Shown in pieces: positions 57,664-64,000 of a DNA stretch of 64,000 nt. This DNA is from an uncultured Collinsella sp. Its GTDB lineage: Bacteria; Actinomycetota; Coriobacteriia; Coriobacteriales; Coriobacteriaceae. The stretch's first letter is position 1. Each line of letters begins with the position of its first letter. The translations under genes and the position numbers were made by a program. A model generated the notes under the pieces. The model was not told the origin of the DNA. It did not search any database and saw nothing but the letters and a program-made list of their open reading frames with translations. Location of the stretch: assembly GCA_902494555.1 (NCBI GenBank), contig CABUTR010000007.1:16217-80216 (forward strand). Direction: 5' to 3'.

Positions 57664-59277
57664 ATGGCAAAGCTATCCGATTGGAAAAACCAGACAGAAG
57701 AGCTCCGGCGCATGGGCGTGAAGCTACCCCAATGCGATACTGACACAATCAAGGCTACGGGTTGGGAGCAGCCCAGGTGGATCCATTTTGGCGCCGGCAA
57801 CCTCTACCGAGCCTTTCATGCCGCAATAGCCCAGGAGCTTGCCGACCAAGGCAAGCTCGACCGCGGCGTCGTGGTGGCAGAGACCTTTAGCCCCTCTACG
57901 CTCGTTGAAGTCTTTGCGCCTTACGGGTATGACGGCCTGCAGGTAATCATGAATGCCGACGGGACTCTTGACGAACGCGTGATCGCTGTCAATGCGGGCG
58001 GCGTATTTGCAAACCCTCAGTGTCCTGAGGACTTGGCTCGCGCCGAGCGCTACTTTGAGAGCCCCGAGCTTGAGATGGCAACGTTTACCATCACCGAGAA
58101 GGGTTATGGGCTGCGCGATGCGCGCGGCGAATTGTTGCCCTATGTTGCCGCCGAGCTCGAGGCCGGTCCGGAGGGCGCTGCGAGCACGATGGGTATTGTC
58201 TGCCGTCTGCTTTGGGCGCGCTACCGCGCCGGTGCAGCGCCGATTGCTATGGTTTCGACCGACAATTTCTCGCAAAACGGGCGGCGGTTTAAGGAGGCAG
58301 TGCTCACGGTTGCGCGTGGTTGGTTCGATTGCGGCCATGTCGACCAAGGCTTTATCGATTACCTCGACGATGAGGCGCGTGTGAGTTTTCCCTGGTCCAT
58401 GATCGACCGCATCACGCCCAACCCATCACCCGAGACGGCTGCGGCGCTTGCCGAGCAGGGTTGGGAGGACTTGTCGCTCATGCCCACGGACGGTCCTGCG
58501 TTTGCGGGCTTTGCCAACACCGAGGCGGCGCACTACCTGGTTATCGAGGACTCCTTCCCCAACGGGCGCCCTGAACTCGAGGCAGCGGGCGTCATCATAT
58601 GCGATCGCGAGACAGCTGAGCGGGCCGATACCATGAAGGTTACGGCCTGTCTCAACCCGTTACATACATGCCTCGCGGTCTTCGGATGCCTCATGGGCTA
58701 TGACCGCATCTGGAAGGAGATGGAGGACTCGCGTCTGGTAGCGCTTGTAAAACATCTAGGCTACGACGAGGACTTGCCCGTAGTGGTCGATCCGGGCGTG
58801 ATTGACCCACGTGCCTTTATCGATGAGCTCGTGGGACAACGCCTTCCTAATCGCAGCCTTCCTGATGCGCCGCAGCGCATTGCAACGGATACATCCCAGA
58901 AGGTCGGCATTCGCTTTGGACACACCATCTGCTCCTATCGAGACCGGGGTTTCGATGTCGCAAACCTTACCTATATTCCATTGGCGATCGCCGGATGGCT
59001 GCGCTATCTCCTGGGCGTCGACGATGCGGGTAACGATTTTGAGCTGAGCCCCGATCCTTTGCTGTCCGAGCTTACCGAATGCGTCAGCTCACTCACTCTG
59101 GGCGTGTGCGATGCGTCGGCCATTCATGATGCCGTATCGCCCATCCTTTCCAACGCCGAGATTTTTGGGCTTGATCTTTACGAGGTGGGCTTGGGCCGCA
59201 AAGTTGAGCATTTTTTGGCAGAGATGCTCGCTGGCCCGGGCGCTGTTGCCGCAACCATAGATATATATTGCAAGTAA
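57664..59277 (+). CDS. uxuB: Fructuronate reductase (mannitol dehydrogenase family)
   Basis: NADH-dependent conversion of fructuronate to mannonate; 537 residues, long for a polyol dehydrogenase and normal for UxuB. The N-terminal Rossmann segment is WIHFGAGNLYRAFHAAIAQEL, and the active-site lysine region is TMKVTACLNPLHTCLAVFGCLMGY with the conserved NPLH. GGAGAG site 8 bases after the uidA stop, showing tight coupling. Tagaturonate reductase is an alternative, but context favours fructuronate. Confidence 0.9.
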   Translation: MAKLSDWKNQTEELRRMGVKLPQCDTDTIKATGWEQPRWIHFGAGNLYRAFHAAIAQELADQGKLDRGVVVAETFSPSTLVEVFAPYGYDGLQVIMNADGTLDERVIAVNAGGVFANPQCPEDLARAERYFESPELEMATFTITEKGYGLRDARGELLPYVAAELEAGPEGAASTMGIVCRLLWARYRAGAAPIAMVSTDNFSQNGRRFKEAVLTVARGWFDCGHVDQGFIDYLDDEARVSFPWSMIDRITPNPSPETAAALAEQGWEDLSLMPTDGPAFAGFANTEAAHYLVIEDSFPNGRPELEAAGVIICDRETAERADTMKVTACLNPLHTCLAVFGCLMGYDRIWKEMEDSRLVALVKHLGYDEDLPVVVDPGVIDPRAFIDELVGQRLPNRSLPDAPQRIATDTSQKVGIRFGHTICSYRDRGFDVANLTYIPLAIAGWLRYLLGVDDAGNDFELSPDPLLSELTECVSSLTLGVCDASAIHDAVSPILSNAEIFGLDLYEVGLGRKVEHFLAEMLAGPGAVAATIDIYCK

Positions 59278-59289
59278 GGAGGCGGAACT

Positions 59290-60393
59290 ATGGAACTCAC
59301 GTTTCGCTGGTACGGTCCCAAAGAAGAGAAAATCACATTGGAGCAAGTGCGCCAGATTCCGGGTGTGCGCGGCATCGTCGGTACGCTGTTCGACATCCCC
59401 GCGGGTGAGGTTTGGCCTCGTGGGCGCATTCACGCGCTTCGCAAGATGATTGAACACAACGGCCTGACGCTTAAAGTGATCGAATCCGTCAACATTCATG
59501 ACGACATCAAGATCGGCTTGCCCACGCGCGATCGATACATCGAGAACTACAAGGAAACGATTCGCAACCTCGCTGCCGAGGGCGTCAAGGTCATCTGCTA
59601 TAACTTCATGCCGGTGTTTGACTGGGTCAAGAGTGACTTGGACTACCGCTTGCCCGACGGGTCGTCAACGCTGGCCTTTATCAAGAAGAATATCCCCGAT
59701 GATCCGCAGGAGATTATCGACACGGTTGCTCACGGTTCCGGTGATTTTACGCTGCCCGGCTGGGAGCCCGAGCGCTTGGCACAGGTAAAGGGTCTGTTTG
59801 AGGCCTATCGAGATATCGATGAGGATAAGCTACGCGAGAACCTCGTCTACTTCCTCGAGGCTATTATGCCCACCTGCGAGGAATGCGACGTCAAGATGGC
59901 TATTCATCCTGATGACCCGCCCTACTCCATGTTTGGCCTTCCGCGAATCATCAAGAACCGCGAGGACCTCGACTGGCTTTGTCGCACTGTCGATACGCCC
60001 TATAACGGCATCACGCTCTGCTGCGGTTCGATTGCCGAGGAGCCTGGAAACGATGTCTATTCCATTCTTTCCGAGTTTACGCAGCGCGGGCGTATTCACT
60101 TTGTGCATATGCGCAATATCAAGTACATCGCGCCCGAGAACTCCGCTAACAAGGATTTCTACGAGGCGCCTCACCCGAGTGAATGCGGCTCGCTCGACAT
60201 GTATCGCATGATGAAAGCTCTCCATGACAACGGTTTTGAGGGCTACATTCGCCCCGACCACGGTCGCATGATCTGGGGTGAAACAGGGCGTCCAGGCTAC
60301 GGTCTCTATGATCGCGCCTTAGGCATTGCCTACATTAACGGCATGTGGGAAGCGCTTGAGAAGGCTGGTTTTGTCGACAAAGGACAGATATAG
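59290..60393 (+). CDS. uxuA: Mannonate dehydratase
   Basis: Dehydrates D-mannonate to 2-keto-3-deoxygluconate; 367 residues. It is a TIM-barrel metal enzyme with MELTFRWYGPKEEKITLEQVRQIPGVRGIVG at the start and metal-binding blocks MAIHPDDPPYSMFGLPRI, TLCCGSIAEEPGND and HFVHMRNIK plus DHGRMIWGE. AAGGAGG overlaps the uxuB stop codon. A strong hairpin terminator separates it from uxaC. Confidence 0.95.
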   Translation: MELTFRWYGPKEEKITLEQVRQIPGVRGIVGTLFDIPAGEVWPRGRIHALRKMIEHNGLTLKVIESVNIHDDIKIGLPTRDRYIENYKETIRNLAAEGVKVICYNFMPVFDWVKSDLDYRLPDGSSTLAFIKKNIPDDPQEIIDTVAHGSGDFTLPGWEPERLAQVKGLFEAYRDIDEDKLRENLVYFLEAIMPTCEECDVKMAIHPDDPPYSMFGLPRIIKNREDLDWLCRTVDTPYNGITLCCGSIAEEPGNDVYSILSEFTQRGRIHFVHMRNIKYIAPENSANKDFYEAPHPSECGSLDMYRMMKALHDNGFEGYIRPDHGRMIWGETGRPGYGLYDRALGIAYINGMWEALEKAGFVDKGQI

Positions 60394-60415
60394 TCCACCG
60401 CATTTGATTGCTTAT

Positions 60416-60446
60416 GGGTACGGAGCTTTGCTCTGTACCCGTTTTT
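60416..60446 (+). terminator. Terminator between uxuA and uxaC
   Basis: GGGTACGGAGC/GCTCTGTACCC, 11-bp stem with one G-T pair, 3-base loop and GTTTTT. It lies inside the apparent operon, 16 bases before the uxaC start, so uxaC may be expressed at a lower level or from its own promoter. Confidence 0.8.
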
Positions 60447-60461
60447 GAAAAGGTATAGATC

Positions 60462-61877
60462 ATGCTTTTAAATGATGACTTTTTACTCGCTACGCCATTG
60501 GCCCGCAAGCTCTATCACGACCATGCCGAGCACATGCCCATTATCGATTACCATTGCCATTTGGATCCCCGGCAGATTTGCGAGGACAAGCGTTTCGATG
60601 ACCTCACTCGGCTTTGGATTTGCGATGAGGGGGCGGGTGACCACTACAAGTGGCGTCTCATGCGTGCAAATGGCGTGCCGGAGCGTCTGATCACGGGGGA
60701 TGGAGAGCCGTATGACAAGTTTCTTGCCTACGTTCATACTATGGAGCGCGCATACGGTAATCCACTCTACGAGTGGAGCCATTTGGAACTGAGACGAGCA
60801 TTTGGGATCGATCTCACAATTTGCGGAAAGAATGCCGCCGAGATTTGGGAGCGCGCAAACGCGAGAATCGCAGAACCCGATTTTTCAGCTCGGGGCCTGA
60901 TGCGCTTATTTGACGTGCACTGTGTTTGCACTACGGATGATCCCGTGAGTGACCTTTCCTGGCATCGGAAGATGCGCCAGTCTGCAGGTGCTGCTATGGT
61001 GCTTCCGACGTTTAGGCCCGACGGCCTGATGGGAATCGATAAGCCAACGTTTTCCGAGTATCTTGAGCAACTATCCAGTGCCGCGGGACTGGAGGTTGCA
61101 ACTTGGGATGCGATCAAGGAGGCCGCTTCGGGGCGCGTCGGATACTTCCATGCCCAGGGTTGTCGTCTGGCCGATCACGGCATGAACTCCTTTAGGTTTG
61201 CTTGGGCGGACGATAGCGGGATCCAGAGAATCGTTGACAACGCATTGTGCGGAAAGACGTTGTCGCATGAAGACGTTGATGCGTACCAGACGGCGTTGAC
61301 GCTTCATCTGATGGGGGAGTATGAACGTCGTGGATGGGCGCTCCAATTGCATATGAATTGCCTGCGTAACGCAAACTCTGCCGGATATATGTCCGTAGGC
61401 GCGGATGCGGGATTTGACTCATGCGGTGATCAGGCGGGGTTTGTTTCCGAGCTTGCAAGCTTGCTCGATGCGGCTAATGGGGAAGGAGCACTTCCAAAAA
61501 CCATTCTCTATTCGCTGGACGAGAGCCAATGGATGGGCCTGGCGACGCTGATGCAGTCCTTCCAGGGAGGGTGTCGCCAAAAGCTGCAGTTGGGGTGCGC
61601 ATGGTGGTTTCACGATGCGTTCGATGGCATCAGGAAGCAACTGAGCGTGTTTGCGCAGGAGAGCCTGCTTGGCAATTTCACTGGCATGTTGACTGACTCG
61701 CGTAGCTTTTTGAGCTATCCACGACACGAGTATTTTCGTCGCGTGCTCTGTGGCCTGCTTGCCGAGTGGGCGGAGCAGGGTCGCGTTCCGGATGACGAGG
61801 AGTGCCTGGGCAAGTTGGTGGAGGATATCTCTTACAACAATGCGCGCAGCTATTTTGGCTTTGACCTGAATCGCTAG
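60462..61877 (+). CDS. uxaC: Glucuronate isomerase
   Basis: Isomerises D-glucuronate to fructuronate, the first step after the glucuronidase; 471 residues. The amidohydrolase-like barrel shows MPIIDYHCHLDP (metal HxH), DVHCVCTTDDPVSDLSWH, ALQLHMNCLRNAN and MLTDSRSFLSYPRHEYFRRVLC. AAAAGG site. Codon use has more A/T in third positions than uxuA, which with the separate terminator hints at a different history. KDG kinase and aldolase do not follow. Confidence 0.95.
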   Translation: MLLNDDFLLATPLARKLYHDHAEHMPIIDYHCHLDPRQICEDKRFDDLTRLWICDEGAGDHYKWRLMRANGVPERLITGDGEPYDKFLAYVHTMERAYGNPLYEWSHLELRRAFGIDLTICGKNAAEIWERANARIAEPDFSARGLMRLFDVHCVCTTDDPVSDLSWHRKMRQSAGAAMVLPTFRPDGLMGIDKPTFSEYLEQLSSAAGLEVATWDAIKEAASGRVGYFHAQGCRLADHGMNSFRFAWADDSGIQRIVDNALCGKTLSHEDVDAYQTALTLHLMGEYERRGWALQLHMNCLRNANSAGYMSVGADAGFDSCGDQAGFVSELASLLDAANGEGALPKTILYSLDESQWMGLATLMQSFQGGCRQKLQLGCAWWFHDAFDGIRKQLSVFAQESLLGNFTGMLTDSRSFLSYPRHEYFRRVLCGLLAEWAEQGRVPDDEECLGKLVEDISYNNARSYFGFDLNR

Positions 61878-62034
61878 GGGCCATATTGTTGCCTGGCGCG
61901 ATTTGCTCGACCTGGCTAAAGTCGCCATCGGCAAAGAGGGCGGACTTAACCATCCGGGTACCGCCGCGGGCAATACTATTCTTGTCGCTGAGGTACTCAT
62001 CGACGTTTCTCGCAGAGGATTAACGGCTCGCTAA
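61870..62034 (+). pseudogene. Possible gene remnant downstream of uxaC
   Basis: An open frame without a start codon reads GHIVAWRDLLDLAKVAIGKE, then GGLNHPGTAAGNTILVAEVL, and stops at TAA 62032-62034. Codon use is that of a real gene, but the 5' part is absent and the end overlaps the last bases of the minus-strand gene. I do not recognise the family. It could be the tail of a lost sugar-acid gene or a chance frame. Confidence 0.3.
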
Positions 62035-62669
62035 CCGCAGTGCCTTGTGGCTAAGCGCCAAAGCCAGGTGGGGATTGCCGGCTTGACGGTGATGACGCCG
62101 TCCGGGTCAAAATTCGAGACGCCGCCACCGCCAAGCAGTTGTGCGTGCTCAACCGAGCAGCCCATGCGCACGGCGCCCACCAGCTTATCCATCGCTTCGG
62201 AAAATGGTCGGCGCAAGATGCCCATGCGTGGTGAATGGCGAAGCTTTGCGATGCCGCTGCCGGTGCAGGCGATAACGCCGCCGCACCACGTTAGCCTGCG
62301 GAGTTCGCAAGCTTGGCGTAGACGCTCGATGAGCATGCATGCTCCTTCGCTGCGCTCACAGGCGGCCCGGACGACAACATAGACGCGCGTCCCCGTATCG
62401 CCAAAGCGATCGAGCGCTTTGGCGATGTCTGCCATTGCCTCGTCATCGGTCATATCCTCAACGGCGAGCACGATGCCATCGGCAGCATCGGCGCTATTTG
62501 CCTCCAAATCGACCGGGTGGGGGAGTACGGTGCCGGAAAGCTGTGCATAGGCGGCGATGGCATCCTGCAGGTCCCAGAGCAAAAACTCAAGATCGGCGCT
62601 CTCGGGAATACGGACAAACGCGATGTTATGCAGTGTTTTTGGCACATCGCCGCGTGCGGTCGTCTCCAT
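62031..62669 (-). CDS. Hypothetical protein, possibly flavodoxin-like
   Basis: 212 residues, no recognised family, no signal peptide or membrane helix. Alternating strands and helices (IAFVRIPESADLEFLLWDLQ, GIVLAVEDMTDDEAMADIAK, TRVYVVVRAACERSEGA, RLTWCGGVIACTGSGIAKL) look like a three-layer alpha/beta fold such as a flavodoxin. A Gly cluster GGGGVSNFDPDG and a basic, Trp-rich end PTWLWRLATRHCG follow. A strong AAAGGAGG site supports translation. Confidence 0.7.
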   Translation of the reverse strand: METTARGDVPKTLHNIAFVRIPESADLEFLLWDLQDAIAAYAQLSGTVLPHPVDLEANSADAADGIVLAVEDMTDDEAMADIAKALDRFGDTGTRVYVVVRAACERSEGACMLIERLRQACELRRLTWCGGVIACTGSGIAKLRHSPRMGILRRPFSEAMDKLVGAVRMGCSVEHAQLLGGGGVSNFDPDGVITVKPAIPTWLWRLATRHCG

Positions 62670-62762
62670 GCCGCCTCCTTTCCGGTTGGTTTCCGTTTAG
62701 GTTACACCGTCCGGCGGCGCCTCGCCGCGCTATCCTAGTGCAACCCTTACGAAAGGAACGCC

Positions 62763-63899
62763 ATGCGTCTGCCCATGAATACCTCGCTTGCCATGCTCAA
62801 GCCCTCCGGTATCCGCCGGATTAACGCGCTCGCCGCTCAGCATCCGGGATGTATCGCGCTTGCGCTCGGCGAGCCCGATTTTCCCACGCCCGACGTGATT
62901 AGCGCCGAGGTGACTGCATCGCTCAATCGCGGTGACACGCACTATCCGCCCAACAACGGCCGTCCCGCCCTGCGCGAAGCGCTGTCCAAATATATGGGGG
63001 ACGCGGGCCTTACATATTCGGCTGACGAGGTCATCCTGACCGATGGTGCGACCGAGGCCCTGTCGGCTACGTTTATGGCCATGCTCAACCCCGGCGACGA
63101 GGTCATTATCCCCACGCCGGCCTTTGGCCTGTACGAAAGCATCGTCGTGGCCAACCACGCCAAAGCGGTCTTTTTGGATACGGAGCCTGCGCAATTTCAG
63201 ATTGACGAGGATGCACTTCGTGCTTGCGTGACGCCGGCGACCAAGGCCATCGTTATCTGCTCGCCCAACAATCCCACGGGCTGCATCCTCAACGCAGCAT
63301 CGCTCGACGCCGTGGCACACGTGGCAGAGCAGGCGGGCATCTACGTGGTCTGCGACGACGTATACAACCGCCTGGTCTACGTGGACGGCTACGAGCGCTT
63401 TGCCCAGCGCCACCCGGAGCTGCGTGAGCAGACGGTAGTCATCGAGAGCTTCTCCAAGCCATGGGCTATGACCGGCTGGCGCCTGGGTTGGCTCGCAGCA
63501 GCGGCACCCGTCATCGCCGAGATCGCAAAAGCTCACCAATACCTAGTATCGAGCGCCGTCTCCTTCGAAATGGACGCCGCAGCCCGAGCCCTCACCGTCG
63601 ACCCAACCCCCATGCTCAAAGTCTACCGAGCCCGCCGTGAGCGCGTACTCGCAGCCTTAGACGCCATGGGCCTCGACGTAGTAGAGCCCGCAGGAGCCTT
63701 CTACACTTTCCCGTGCATCAAAAAGTTTGGTCTAACCAGCGAAGACTTCTGCATCAAAGCCATCAAAGAGGCCAACGTAGCCCTAGTCCCGGGCGACTGT
63801 TTCGGCACAGAAGGCCACATCCGCCTCAGCTACTGCGTTTCCGACCAAGATCTGGACGAAGGCCTAAATCGCCTGTCCACCTTCATTTCAACCTTATAG
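62763..63899 (+). CDS. Class-I/II pyridoxal-phosphate aminotransferase
   Basis: 378-residue PLP enzyme of the aspartate-aminotransferase fold. ALGEPDFPTPDVI and ICSPNNPTGCIL carry substrate/PLP residues, DDVYNRL holds the Tyr/Asp pair, SFSKPWAMTGWRLGW contains the PLP Lys, and the end has HIRLSYCVS with the carboxylate Arg. Substrate range (aspartate, alanine, aromatic) cannot be read. AAAGGAA site. The 101 bases after it to the window end show no gene. Confidence 0.92.
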   Translation: MRLPMNTSLAMLKPSGIRRINALAAQHPGCIALALGEPDFPTPDVISAEVTASLNRGDTHYPPNNGRPALREALSKYMGDAGLTYSADEVILTDGATEALSATFMAMLNPGDEVIIPTPAFGLYESIVVANHAKAVFLDTEPAQFQIDEDALRACVTPATKAIVICSPNNPTGCILNAASLDAVAHVAEQAGIYVVCDDVYNRLVYVDGYERFAQRHPELREQTVVIESFSKPWAMTGWRLGWLAAAAPVIAEIAKAHQYLVSSAVSFEMDAAARALTVDPTPMLKVYRARRERVLAALDAMGLDVVEPAGAFYTFPCIKKFGLTSEDFCIKAIKEANVALVPGDCFGTEGHIRLSYCVSDQDLDEGLNRLSTFISTL

Positions 63900-64000
63900 C
63901 CCAACGGGACGCAACACATCAGCTCACCGACCCAAGCATTATGAGTGGGGGCGTCAGCCAACGAAAACCCGGGCTGCCCAAAGTCAACGCAGGCCGCGCC

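Noticed and set aside
55019..57748. 909-codon antisense frame over the PTS end and uidA
   Set aside because: Crosses two genes and their gap; no homology signal seen.

Overview
The window looks like chromosomal core DNA from a gut actinobacterium of the class Coriobacteriia, most likely Collinsella. This is an inference from GC-rich codon use, from gene order and from protein style (tRNA-tuf-rpmG-secE-nusG-rplKA, a LysRS with an extra C-terminal domain, DUF2798, a FeoA-FeoB fusion, intergenic palindromes). No rRNA, CRISPR array, prophage or intact insertion sequence is visible.

Region by region. 1-860: the tail of argD, a 600-base non-coding stretch with hairpins and two 84-base units resembling tRNA 3' ends, then tRNA-Val on the minus strand. 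1.0-9.9 kb: asnB, then a dense plus-strand run for cell wall and housekeeping (murE-like ligase, HAD phosphatase, murI, rph, rdgB, dtd, veg, ispE). 9.9-15.8 kb: tRNA-Pro, tatA, greA, lysS fused to a tRNA-binding domain, a ThrE-type exporter and a DUF2798 membrane protein. 16-19.6 kb: clpC and a RelB/PIN toxin-antitoxin pair. 19.8-22.1 kb: pepD converging on mntP, which sits behind a candidate manganese (yybP-ykoY) riboswitch. 22.2-27.8 kb: disA-ispD-ispF-cysS-rlmB-NYN ribonuclease. 28-33.2 kb: tRNA-Thr, a palindrome-rich gap, tRNA-Tyr-Thr-Met, tuf, rpmG (49 codons), tRNA-Trp, secE, nusG, rplK, rplA.

33.3-45.2 kb is mostly minus strand: a metallophosphoesterase overlapping a cytosolic ParB-like/BMP fusion, an MscS channel, a wall-anchored 5'-nucleotidase, an ABC importer of the TrpXYZ type with a WYL-type regulator upstream, asnS, and a stand-alone glucose-type PTS EIIA. 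45.5-52.6 kb: an esterase, feoAB, an MFS exporter, a GH13 enzyme and a hypoxanthine-DNA glycosylase. 52.9-61.9 kb is a complete-looking glucuronide catabolic locus: AraC regulator (divergent), PTS EIIBC, beta-glucuronidase, fructuronate reductase, mannonate dehydratase and glucuronate isomerase. The window ends with an unrecognised protein and a class-I aminotransferase.

How parts work together. The glucuronide locus would import a glucuronide, hydrolyse it inside the cell and convert glucuronate through fructuronate and mannonate to 2-keto-3-deoxygluconate. The KDG kinase and aldolase are not here, and the EIIA partner may be the one at 44.7 kb. ispE, ispD and ispF supply the MEP isoprenoid route. 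The tRNA/tuf/secE/nusG/ribosomal block is one translation-transcription island.

The main structural surprise is a set of intergenic palindromic families, several starting within a few bases of a stop codon and some showing compensatory changes between copies. The main gene-level surprises are the PTS/glucuronidase pairing, the ParB-like/BMP protein overlapping a phosphoesterase, and the LysRS fusion.
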